From Gelidibacter sp035515035 (lineage in GTDB: Bacteria > Bacteroidota > Bacteroidia > Flavobacteriales > Flavobacteriaceae), in the NCBI RefSeq assembly GCF_035515035.1, contig NZ_DATJCA010000111.1, positions 1-37,233 of the forward strand: 37,233 bases of DNA, written 5' to 3'. Below the pieces are notes generated by a model. The model worked only from the letters and a program-made list of their open reading frames with translations. It was not told where the DNA came from and did no database searches. The translations under genes were made by a program, and so were the position numbers. This document shows positions 24,965 to 32,762 of this stretch, one piece after another (position 1 is the stretch's first letter; every line of letters starts with the position of its first letter).

Positions 24965-25122
24965 AAAGTTGTCTTTTAATAGGTCGAGAAGGTACGATAA
25001 TTAGGGTGTATTGAAAAGCCTTACGGGTCGTTTTTTGATTCGAATTCTATGGTTGTCTATCCGATTTAAAAGTAGGTCATGGTTAGGGAACTCAATGAAT
25101 CTCTCAGCTGAAGAACAAATAG

Positions 25123-25163
25123 AAAATCCTTCCTGCCACGCTTTTGGGCAGAAAGGATTTTTG
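25123..25163. terminator. Bidirectional terminator-like hairpin
   Basis: AAAATCCTTCCTGCC pairs imperfectly with GGGCAGAAAGGATTTT around a short loop, with T-rich sequence on both outer sides. It lies about 50 bp past the stop codon of the MliC-like lipoprotein gene, whose transcript it probably ends. Confidence 0.7.
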
Positions 25164-25214
25164 TTAATTTCTTGCACGAACCATTTACGTTGCGTGGCGC
25201 GATTTAAAACTGGT

Positions 25215-25784
25215 TTAGTTTTTAAATAGTATTTTTCCGTCCTTTTTAAATTCAACGTGGTCACCTTTTCCCCTTAATTCATACTGGTCATTTTTGTACC
25301 AAATTCCTGATGCAGGATTTTGACCCTGTAAGTCGATTTGTTCGCCGCCGTTTAAATACACTTTTGCCGTATTGGTGGTGTTGTTAATGGTCATGTCCAG
25401 CGTTTGTCCATCTTTATCTTTCAAGGAAGTAATTATGATAGCATCATTATGGCTAAAGATTACTTTTCCATCTTTCTTCAACTCAATATCGTTTCCTTTT
25501 CCTCTTAATTCATACTGATCGTTTGTATACCAAATTCCTGATGCCGATTTCTTTGCTAACAAATTAATAGTTTCACCTTTAAAATTTAGAGTTGCAGTAC
25601 CATTTGTATTGTTAAAAGCCATTTCTAAATTGTTACCGTCCTTGTCGGTTGAGGTGGTCTTTACAATATCTTCGGCTACTTGTTCTGTGGTTGCTGCTTG
25701 TGTGTTTTCTTGCTGTGTAGTGTCTTTACAAGAGCTTAAAATTAATGCCGTAAGCATTGTCATTGTCAAAATTGTCTTTGTCAT
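25215..25784 (-). CDS. Lipoprotein with two tandem MliC-like repeats
   Basis: The 189-residue precursor has a lipobox (LILSSC, Cys19). Two homologous domains follow, at about residues 44-111 and 117-188. Each has DKDGxxL, a variable middle, SGIWYxNDQYELRGKG and KKDGKxxF. The SGxxY and KG elements resemble MliC/PliC, a periplasmic C-type lysozyme inhibitor domain. Here the domain is duplicated, and the two copies are very alike even at the DNA level. The cysteine pair common in MliC is missing. A role in protection from host or predator lysozymes is an inference. Confidence 0.75.
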   Translation of the reverse strand: MTKTILTMTMLTALILSSCKDTTQQENTQAATTEQVAEDIVKTTSTDKDGNNLEMAFNNTNGTATLNFKGETINLLAKKSASGIWYTNDQYELRGKGNDIELKKDGKVIFSHNDAIIITSLKDKDGQTLDMTINNTTNTAKVYLNGGEQIDLQGQNPASGIWYKNDQYELRGKGDHVEFKKDGKILFKN

Positions 25785-25812
25785 TGTATGATTAATTGAT
25801 GTTTATTGTATT

Positions 25813-25827
25813 TCCGTTTTAAACGGA
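25813..25827. promoter_or_regulatory. Palindrome upstream of the MliC-like gene
   Basis: TCCGTTTTAAACGGA is a perfect inverted repeat about a central T and lies 29 bp before the start codon, a place suited to an operator. The rest of the 25785-26202 spacer (418 bp) shows no convincing gene on either strand. Confidence 0.45.
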
Positions 25828-26202
25828 TTCGAAATTTTTTTCAGTCTTATCTTTTATACAACATTCGTGCCATTACAATCTCATTTTGTGATGTAATTTT
25901 AAAGTTTTTCTCATTTGTAACATGGGGAAACTTGCCCATCGTCGAAGCATTTCAATATTTGAAATTCTTTGTGACGGCATTCGTCATTCATGGACGAAAC
26001 GTCAATAAACATGACAAGGAGTTAGCCCATACGTTACTAAAAGACTTAGTGCTATCCTTTTGTGTGACATGGGGGTTTGACATTGCTTCATGTTCAAAAT
26101 ATCGATTGTCCGTATTCCCATATTTGTGATTGTGGGATTATGATTTAAGGCTCGATAATGAGATTATCTAAAAGGCAATGGCGATTACGAAAAGATAGGG
26201 TT

Positions 26203-26691
26203 TTACTTTAAAGGTTTAAAATCCTGATTGCTGAAAGGCGGCGTATCAGGTTGTTTTACAATGATAAACTCCATGTCTACGGCTTTGTGGCATTGGTTGC
26301 AGGTGTTTGTGAGCGAGGTATAACTGGAATTGAATAGAGCGGTATTTTTTTGTTCAATGGCGTTGCTGATACTATCCAATGGCGGCATGATCATTCCTAT
26401 CAATAAGGTTTCTTCCCGTCCTTCGTGGAATTTTTCGATATCTTCAATTGCTTCCATAAGTTCGTGCACTTCAAAATCGGCGAGGTCCCAGTTTTCATAT
26501 AGTCCTGCAAACCATAGTTTGGAGTGATGTGCTTGAATACTACCCATAAAATCCCCGAACCCCGGTTTGTAGGTGTCTGCTAGTTTGCTCTCCAAACTAT
26601 CAATTTTGTTTTTTAAACTTTGCGTCTGATCGTTTTGTTGGTTACAGGCAAAAAGGCCTAAAGTCATCAGGATAAAAAATAATGGTCTCAT
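26203..26691 (-). CDS. Lipoprotein with a CXXCH heme-binding motif
   Basis: The 162-residue precursor has a lipobox (LGLFAC, Cys16), a short coiled-coil-like stretch (LKNKIDSLESKL) and a helical body with SIQAHHSKLWFAGLYENWDLADFEV. Near the C-terminus is CNQCHKAVDM (residues 131-135 are CNQCH). The motif position after a helical domain recalls class II cytochrome c (c'-type) proteins. It would be exported and lipid-anchored, a place where heme c can be attached. There are no redox genes next to it, so the partner is unknown. Confidence 0.72.
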   Translation of the reverse strand: MRPLFFILMTLGLFACNQQNDQTQSLKNKIDSLESKLADTYKPGFGDFMGSIQAHHSKLWFAGLYENWDLADFEVHELMEAIEDIEKFHEGREETLLIGMIMPPLDSISNAIEQKNTALFNSSYTSLTNTCNQCHKAVDMEFIIVKQPDTPPFSNQDFKPLK

Positions 26692-26919
26692 TTTAGTGTT
26701 TGTTTTTATGTTTATAAAGTCGTTACCGGCGCTGTATGCCCTGGCGGCTTGTTTACATTAGACAAGAGGTTAATCCCCCTAAATTAACAAATAAAAATTA
26801 AATAACCCATTCCATTCCGCAGAAATGCGCTCAAAGGAACTTTCGCATGACGCCGAACCTATCAATTAGGTTTATTGAGGAGATTTGGAGATCCTCAGCG
26901 TGCAGGATCATTGACGCGA

Positions 26920-27315
26920 TTAAGGATTTACACTATCCAATTGTAAAAGATTGGCTGAGATGGATATCACCTTTAATTTTTCATGTAATTTCATATTTTG
27001 ATTATACACATTTATCACATTCTCGTCCTCAATATATTCCCAAAATCCATTTTCTATATCATGTGCATCTTCTGGAGAAAGGACTGAATACTCGCAGGTA
27101 TTTTTTTCCATAAACTTATAGACCTGTCGATAGCGTGATTCTGGAAATGATTTATAATCGGATGGCCTATAGGTTCCATCAGCTTCTTCGTAGGATTCCA
27201 ACCAAGAATTGATGATTTCATCGGGATAATTTGGATTTAAATCTGAAGCACCAGTTTTACAGGATGTGGTGAATGCAAAAAGACCAAGAATTATAATCAC
27301 TATTTGTTTTCCCAT
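26920..27315 (-). CDS. Small lipoprotein of unknown function
   Basis: The start is set at ATG 27315 (MGKQIVIIILGLFAFTTSC) because it gives a proper lipoprotein signal with Cys19. The longer frame to 27378 would bury the signal. The 131-residue product contains IINSWLESYEEADGTYRPSDYKSFPESRYRQVYKF and an acidic centre, DENVINVYNQNMKLHEKLKV. The family is not recognised; a lipocalin-like small fold is possible. An (ATT)11 microsatellite lies 77 bp upstream. Confidence 0.65.
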   Translation of the reverse strand: MGKQIVIIILGLFAFTTSCKTGASDLNPNYPDEIINSWLESYEEADGTYRPSDYKSFPESRYRQVYKFMEKNTCEYSVLSPEDAHDIENGFWEYIEDENVINVYNQNMKLHEKLKVISISANLLQLDSVNP

Positions 27316-27391
27316 TTTTCGTGTTTTATGACTCTCAAAAGTTGTTATGTGAACCGCGGTCAAATCTACGGATTTCACGTGTGTAAGATTA

Positions 27392-27424
<33 letters not shown>

Positions 27425-27526
27425 TACTAGTTCAACAATGCGTATTAGTACATCTATACATTAAGAAATAAGAACCGGTTTTAGAAACCGAACAAACGCC
27501 CGTACTCGTGGTTTTTAAGTCCGGTT

Positions 27527-28405
27527 TTAGAAGCCTTCCAATTTATAAAACAAGAGTCGGCTTTGTTTGTTCATGGGCAATAGGAGGAGTTTTTTCTCTT
27601 TTATATAAGCAATATCACCTACACTTTGGCCTACTTGCAGAACTTGTTGCGTGTTGCCATCATTATCTACCAAATGGATCATCCCACTAGTCCAATCGGA
27701 AATGATTAAACGGTCTTTGTCATACGGTCTAATTCCATCCAAATTTCCAATGATCGTTGTTAGGGAGTCCATATCCTTTGTCGTCATGTCTATTTTAGAA
27801 ACCCGGCCGCCATTGGGTTGGCTTCCCCATGAGGCAACATACATGGTATTGTTTTGGACCAATAAGCCATTTGGCCGATCTAAGTTCTCATCAGCCAACC
27901 ATAAATTAAAATTACCCTGGGTATCCAATTGGTAAATTTTTGAGGTGCCTGTATCAGAAACATAAACATTCCCGTGCCCATCAATTGCCACGTCGTTTAA
28001 AAATTCAAGGCCGTCGTGGCTATATTTTTTTATTATTTTTCCAGTTTTTAAATCGGCTTCAACGAGTTCATTAATATCCGACACATAAAGTTTGTCTTGC
28101 GTAATGGCAATTCCTTTAGGATCATTAAGCCCGCTGATAAAAAGGGAATCTATCAGTTTGCCATTCAGATCAATAGTGGCAATAGCGCCATCGCCAGGTT
28201 CTTTTTCTCCGATTAAAGAGGCATAAATTATATCTTGCTTAGCATCATAAACCGCCGATTCGCAATGGGTCAACCCTAGAGTTTCGGTAATAAAAGTGGC
28301 CGTTGGAATTTGAGCCGTGTCATTTTGGGCTATTTCTGCGGCTTTATTGTTTTTGCAACTGGTTGCTATAAGTAAGCCGAATACTGCGTAGATAATTGGT
28401 TTCAT
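27527..28405 (-). CDS. SMP-30/NHL-type beta-propeller lipoprotein
   Basis: The 292-residue precursor has a lipobox (LIATSC, Cys17). A propeller of repeated blades follows, such as GIAITQDKLYVSDINELVEAD, DVAIDGHGNVYVSDTGTSKIYQLD and NGLLVQNNTMYVASWGS, in the pattern of SMP-30/gluconolactonase-like and NHL proteins. It probably faces the periplasm. Enzymatic activity such as lactonase is possible but not shown; a binding role is as likely. Confidence 0.82.
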   Translation of the reverse strand: MKPIIYAVFGLLIATSCKNNKAAEIAQNDTAQIPTATFITETLGLTHCESAVYDAKQDIIYASLIGEKEPGDGAIATIDLNGKLIDSLFISGLNDPKGIAITQDKLYVSDINELVEADLKTGKIIKKYSHDGLEFLNDVAIDGHGNVYVSDTGTSKIYQLDTQGNFNLWLADENLDRPNGLLVQNNTMYVASWGSQPNGGRVSKIDMTTKDMDSLTTIIGNLDGIRPYDKDRLIISDWTSGMIHLVDNDGNTQQVLQVGQSVGDIAYIKEKKLLLLPMNKQSRLLFYKLEGF

Positions 28406-28435
28406 TTTTTAGTGAGTTTTTAATTTTCTGTTGAT

Positions 28436-28545
28436 CTATTTCAGCCTTGATTAAGTTTGGCGGCGTGCTATGTTGTCGAACAGGAGCGGGATGCGCGCAA
28501 TAACTGGAACAGGTGCGGCCGTTTGCACCAACCCATACGATTGAA
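28436..28545. other. GC-richer intergenic island
   Basis: This stretch is visibly richer in GC than its neighbours and includes a small hairpin, GGTGC and GCACC (28512-28516 and 28525-28529). All frames contain stops and no gene is supported. It could be a dispersed intergenic repeat or a small RNA. Confidence 0.4.
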
Positions 28546-28559
28546 ATGTTTATAAATAT

Positions 28560-28736
28560 TTAGATTCGGTCTTGTTTTTTATGGGCTCTAATGGTCAAAA
28601 CCATCGCTATGATAACTAATAGGCTTGAGAAATTTGATACCCAAAATCCGGGGTCATATTTTTCCGATACTATAAAATTCGAAATAATTAGAATTGCACT
28701 GGCAATAATGAGGATTAAGGGTAAGATTTTTTTCAT
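28560..28736 (-). CDS. Small 58-residue membrane protein
   Basis: A short minus-strand frame starts MKKILPLILIIASAILIISN and continues FIVSEKYDPGFWVSNFSSLLVIIAMVL to a charged tail, RAHKKQDRI. It has two hydrophobic helices, a basic start and end, and is free of stops. This is far more protein-like than the overlapping plus-strand frame. The family is not recognised. The 366-bp spacer upstream (28737-29102) holds no other gene. Confidence 0.6.
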   Translation of the reverse strand: MKKILPLILIIASAILIISNFIVSEKYDPGFWVSNFSSLLVIIAMVLTIRAHKKQDRI

Positions 28737-28982
28737 TCGTACTGTTTTTTACATCATGAATGGAAAACACAGGTCAATTTACACCAAGTGATGCCACTAT
28801 CTAAACCCTAAATTAACATCTTTTTCCAAACTTCGGGATAAGAAAAATGATCTATTTTTAAAACACTTACAGTTTTGCCCCTTGTCCGATTGAGAATCGT
28901 GATACACCGAGGTCTTCATTTTAAAAGAGATCGTGAGGTGCTTAGCGATTAAAATTTCCGATAAAATATGAGGAGTTGGTAA

Positions 28983-28996
28983 ATGACTTATGTCAT
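28983..28996. promoter_or_regulatory. Inverted repeat upstream of the flavoprotein gene
   Basis: ATGAC and GTCAT are separated by TTAT, about 107 bp before the start codon at 29103. It is a possible operator, but a repeat this short may be due to chance. Confidence 0.25.
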
Positions 28997-29102
28997 GGCA
29001 TGGCTGAGATTAATATTGTAAATTGATTTTTCGGAGGCTGATACTAGAAGAATATACATTCTAACAGACCTCTGAATTTGGTTTAATAAGTAAAAAAAAT
29101 AT

Positions 29103-30812
29103 ATGAAGACATCAAACATTTCAGCAGAAGTGCTGGCGGCTAACACAACTGTGGACCTGCTTATTGTGGGCTCGGGAACGGGTATTTCTGCAGCCTTAGC
29201 CGGACATGAAAAGAATTTAAAAAGCTTAATTATAGAAAAGACCGAATACGTTGGGGGCTCTACGGCACTATCAGGAGGTGCTTTTTGGATTCCTGCGAAC
29301 CCTGTGCTGACTGAGAACGGCTCGAAAGATACGCTTGAAAAAGCAGAGCAATATCTCAAGGCTGTCGTAGGCAATGATTCGCCACCAGAACGATGGCAAT
29401 CTTTTCTCAAGCATGGAAATGCCACCACTGAAATGCTTCGACGTACAACCCCAATGACCTTTTTTTGGGCGAAGGGCTATTCAGATTACCATCCGGAAGA
29501 ACCTGGGGGAGATGCCATGGGACGAACTTGTGAATGTCAACCCTTCGATCTCAAAAGACTAGGGGATGAGATTTCAAGATTTAGACCAGGCCTGATGGCC
29601 GCCTCTTTGCCTATGCCAGTAACAGGCTATGATTATAAGTGGCTGAACTTGATGATGCGTAAGCCATTAAAGGCTTTTCCCATTATCTTCAAAAGACTTT
29701 TTCAGGGTATAGGCGGTAAGATTGTTGGAAAAGATTTGGTGGCTGGAGGTCAGGCGATAGCGGCTGGGTTGTTTGCTGGAGCTATTAACAACAATATTCC
29801 CGTAGCAACCAATACAAAATTGGTAGAACTTCTGGTGGACGGCGGTCGCGTAGTTGGCGCGGTAGTAGAACACGAGGGCACAAAGAAAGAAATTAAAGTG
29901 AAGCGTGGTGTTGTATTGGCTGCGGGTGGCTTTGACCACAATATGCCGATGCGACAAAAATACCAATCGGAGTCTTTGGGCGATCACTATAGTTTTGGAG
30001 CAGAAGGAAATACCGGAGATGCCATCCAGCTTTCCCAAAAGATCGGAGCCGCTATCGATCTCATGAAGGAATCTTGGTGGTTCCCTGCCATTTCTCCGTT
30101 AAAGAAAGGTGAAAACCCTATGGTTCTTTTGGCGGAGCGTTCGCTTCCAGGGAGTTTTATGGTCAATGCCAAAGGCAAACGCTTTATTAATGAAGCGACG
30201 GATTATATGAGTTTTGGTCAAAAGCTCTTGGCCGATGAAAAAGAAGGAACGCCCATTGGAGATATGTGGTTGGTGTTTGACCAGACCTATCGCAATAGAT
30301 ATATTCTTGGGGGATCTGTTTTCCCGAGAGCGAAATTACCACAGGAATGGTATGACGCTGGAATTGCTTTTTCAGCCGATTCTGCCCAAGAACTGGCCAA
30401 GTTGACCAACTTGCCGGAAACCGAGTTTACAGAAACTTTCGCTCGATTTAATAGGTTGGCGGAAACTGGTAAAGACGACGATTTCCAAAGAGGAGAAAGT
30501 GCTTATGATCGCTATTACGGAGATCCAACAGTGAAACCCAATCCGAATTTGCTAGCACTTAAAGGAAAATTATATGCCGTAAAGGTGGTCCTATCCGATT
30601 TGGGAACTTGTGGTGGCCTTGTTGCCGATGAGCACGGCAGGGTTTTACGTAAGGATAAAACTGCAATTGAAGGTTTATATGCTATAGGAAACACGGCGGC
30701 AAATATTTTTGGAAGGGTCTATCCAGGTGCAGGCGGAACCATTTGTCAAGGGCTGGTCTATGGGCATATTGTGGCGGAACATGCGGCCAGTTTATCACCT
30801 GTAGAGGCTTAA
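29103..30812 (+). CDS. FAD-binding dehydrogenase, 3-ketosteroid Delta1-dehydrogenase-like
   Basis: The 569-residue flavoprotein opens with the dinucleotide-binding VDLLIVGSGTGISAALAG, followed by EKTEYVGGSTALSGGAFWIP. It continues with GVVLAAGGFDHN, and ends with LYAVKVVLSDLGTCGGLVAD (Tyr491 in the place of a KstD active-site tyrosine) and YPGAGGTICQGLVYG. This pattern fits 3-ketosteroid Delta1-dehydrogenases and close fumarate-reductase-type flavoproteins better than other FAD enzymes. It would desaturate a steroid-like or cyclic ketone substrate. No other steroid-degradation genes are nearby, and it is the only plus-strand gene in this lipoprotein-rich stretch, which suggests acquisition by transfer. 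Confidence 0.85.
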   Translation: MKTSNISAEVLAANTTVDLLIVGSGTGISAALAGHEKNLKSLIIEKTEYVGGSTALSGGAFWIPANPVLTENGSKDTLEKAEQYLKAVVGNDSPPERWQSFLKHGNATTEMLRRTTPMTFFWAKGYSDYHPEEPGGDAMGRTCECQPFDLKRLGDEISRFRPGLMAASLPMPVTGYDYKWLNLMMRKPLKAFPIIFKRLFQGIGGKIVGKDLVAGGQAIAAGLFAGAINNNIPVATNTKLVELLVDGGRVVGAVVEHEGTKKEIKVKRGVVLAAGGFDHNMPMRQKYQSESLGDHYSFGAEGNTGDAIQLSQKIGAAIDLMKESWWFPAISPLKKGENPMVLLAERSLPGSFMVNAKGKRFINEATDYMSFGQKLLADEKEGTPIGDMWLVFDQTYRNRYILGGSVFPRAKLPQEWYDAGIAFSADSAQELAKLTNLPETEFTETFARFNRLAETGKDDDFQRGESAYDRYYGDPTVKPNPNLLALKGKLYAVKVVLSDLGTCGGLVADEHGRVLRKDKTAIEGLYAIGNTAANIFGRVYPGAGGTICQGLVYGHIVAEHAASLSPVEA

Positions 30813-30869
30813 ACTGTCTAACGGCAAATTGAAGCCTCGTGGGTCTGCCTGGAGAATATGAATTGTAAA

Positions 30870-30907
30870 ATAAGTTAAGGATGCGGTCAATCGTGTCCCT
30901 AACTTAT
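30870..30907. terminator. Stem-loop between convergent genes
   Basis: ATAAGTTAAGGA pairs with TCCCTAACTTAT with one mismatch, just past the flavoprotein gene and before the end of the convergent pseudogene. The T run is weak, so it is only a probable terminator. Confidence 0.45.
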
Positions 30908-30930
30908 TTATAATCCATATATCAAACCAG

Positions 30931-31327
30931 TTATTCATACTTTCTAATGAGCCCAAAATCAAACGGTGTCCAAAGGCAAGCTTTTAGGCCACTTTCCTTA
31001 AAACCAGTATTCACCCAAGTGTTACAGGTATTAACGATGGTGTAGTTTCCATGGGCTTTATAGAAATCGTCGGATTGTGTATACCCTTGATCAATGAGCA
31101 TTATTTTAAACCCGTTGCCATTTGTTTTAAAGCTATGGCGCACGTAGGTATGAAGTTGTTTTAACTGTGTTTTGGAGAGTTTCACGTGCCGTAAGACCAC
31201 CTGAAATCATGGCTTTATAGGCGCCACCTAAATCTTCAAAGAAAAAATTCATTAAGGTTGAAATGATAAGGAAAATAATGATGAAACCGGAAAAACTTAA
31301 GATCCTGAATTTCGTTAGTTTATTCAT
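30931..31327 (-). pseudogene. Deletion fusion of a small membrane gene and a DUF2459-like gene
   Basis: The 5' piece starts at ATG 31327 (MNKLTKFRILSFSGFIIIFL) and looks like the start of a small TM protein up to MISGGLTA near 31185. From about 31200 a different frame reads LSKTQLKQLHTYVRHSF, then DDFYKAHGNYTIVNTCNTWV and LKACLWTPFDFG, matching the C-terminal part of DUF2459/TIGR02117 proteins; the first half of that family (about 130 residues) is missing. A stop lies upstream in the second frame, so the two pieces cannot make one protein. A deletion joining two neighbouring genes explains this. Confidence 0.65.
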
Positions 31328-31510
31328 TCTAATCGATTATTAGAAGTTAACGGTCTGTATCAATGCCACTGACTTGCCCAATACATGACGACAAAGCAAA
31401 TACAGCCTAAACATAGTCACTTTCTCCAAACTTACCAGTGGTTTCATTAATTACATTGACTACTAAAACGTCAAAACATTGCTCTATTTTTAAAGAAATA
31501 AGACTATGGT

Positions 31511-31903
31511 TTATGCCGTTGGCACTTTTTCAACCACTATCTCATTTTGAGCCTTGTCATAATAGGTACAGGTCATTTTATCAAGATCCATGACCCACTT
31601 TTCAATTCCCGTTTGAGCACAATGTTTACAAAATGTAAAATAGTCTGTTTCGCCTTTTTGGTGGATTTTCAAATAGTGGCTGAACTTATCTTTGTCACTC
31701 TTGTTGGCTACTGTCATAGCTTCATATTTCGGTTTGGATGTTGTTTGAAATCCGTTTTTGCCGAAATACACTGTATGACTGTCACTGACCCAAGTTTCAA
31801 AATCGGTGAGGCCAATTCCTTTAATTTCCTTAATGTATTTTGGAAATTCGGCCCCTGATTTAACTTTGCTGTGAGCCAATTCAATTTCTTCTAGTGTAAA
31901 CAT
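31511..31903 (-). CDS. DUF1398-family protein
   Basis: The start is placed at ATG 31903 (MFTLEEIELAHSKVKSGAEFPKYI), which is where family members begin; 13 upstream codons are dropped. The 130-residue soluble protein has GLTDFETWVSDSHTVYFGKNG, then FSHYLKIHQKGETDYFTFCKHCAQTGIEKWVMDLDKMTCTYYD. DUF1398 proteins are small and widespread with no known function. The CKHC pair could bind metal, though many relatives keep only one Cys; I cannot judge this here. Confidence 0.85.
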   Translation of the reverse strand: MFTLEEIELAHSKVKSGAEFPKYIKEIKGIGLTDFETWVSDSHTVYFGKNGFQTTSKPKYEAMTVANKSDKDKFSHYLKIHQKGETDYFTFCKHCAQTGIEKWVMDLDKMTCTYYDKAQNEIVVEKVPTA

Positions 31904-32315
31904 CGTTTCTGTTATTCCAATTGATAATATGCCTAAGTTCAATGACCTTCAATACAGCCATAGATTCACCTCTTACCTAAAATACCCTTTACAACGCCAA
32001 TTTACCACTTTTTCCGAAATTTTCTTATAGGTATAATTACCTTTTTTCAAAGTCTTTCAGGGCACTATTATTGTTGTTATTCCAATTTTTGGTCTGTGTT
32101 TTAGTGGTCTGGACAGACGGCTGTGAGCGTTTTTAATCGTGGGTTTGAGTTGAGGTGTGTGAGACACGGGGAGGACGTCCGTGCCAACTGGCGCCTATGG
32201 CCTCATTCATGCCATTTTAAACACGTATTCTTAGATATGTCGAAGTCTTAAGTGGAGGTCTTAAAACAGACGTTAATATGTTTATGGAGGTGTCTTTATG
32301 GTTTATTGAGACTGC
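31904..32315. other. 412-bp spacer without a gene, with a GC-richer hairpin
   Basis: No protein-coding frame is supported on either strand. A GC-richer part at about 32095-32215 contains CACGG and CCGTG around GGAGGACGT. It is a candidate intergenic repeat or small RNA. Confidence 0.4.
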
Positions 32316-32762
32316 TTAATTTAATTCAATACTATTCTCATTTAAGGAGAGGAACCTTGGCGTATCAAATTCAGGATAAATGAACACCAACACTCTTTTC
32401 TTTTTACCCTTATTAATAGATAATTTAAGCGCAGCCGGAAATTGGATGAACCCAGCTGTTCTCACAAATTCAACCTTATGTTTAGTTTTTGTCTTTGAAT
32501 TTAATAAATGAAAATTATCAAAATCTATCGCTTCTGGTGTTTCACTGTCATTAGTTAAGGCTAGTGTGATGGATACAAACTTGAATCCTCTGCTGGGCGA
32601 AACCCAAGACTGATTTCCTGTAGCCAGACTAGTGTTTTCTTTGATCTTTTCAACTTTAAAACTGACACTTTTTGAGTAATTATGTTTTTGGGCAAAGACA
32701 GTTAGGTTAGAGCAAAAGCATAATGCCATCAGTAGGATGGTCGTTTTAAATTGATTTTTCAA
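32316..32762 (-). CDS. Exported protein with an Ig-like (DUF4352-like) domain
   Basis: A TTG start at 32762 is chosen because it yields a proper signal peptide (MKNQFKTTILLMALCFCSNL, cleaved near FAQ). The ATG at 32729 would lose the basic N-terminus, and a longer frame to 32981 would lie inside the upstream gene. The 148-residue product has RGFKFVSITLALTNDSETPEAI and AALKLSINKGKKKRVLVFIYP, typical of small telokin-like/DUF4352 beta domains that sit in the cell envelope. The start overlaps the end of the upstream lipoprotein gene by 17 bp, which suggests translational coupling. Confidence 0.65.
   Translation of the reverse strand: MKNQFKTTILLMALCFCSNLTVFAQKHNYSKSVSFKVEKIKENTSLATGNQSWVSPSRGFKFVSITLALTNDSETPEAIDFDNFHLLNSKTKTKHKVEFVRTAGFIQFPAALKLSINKGKKKRVLVFIYPEFDTPRFLSLNENSIELN

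Noticed and set aside
25001..25264. An 87-codon minus-strand frame
   Set aside because: It runs through the terminator hairpin and into the end of the MliC-like gene in another frame.
25806..26129. A 107-codon plus-strand open frame
   Set aside because: The translation is rich in Phe and Ile without a coherent helix or domain pattern, and the start overlaps the operator-like palindrome upstream of the MliC-like gene.
28591..28791. A 66-codon plus-strand open frame
   Set aside because: It overlaps the more protein-like minus-strand 58-residue membrane protein, and its own translation has no domain-like pattern.
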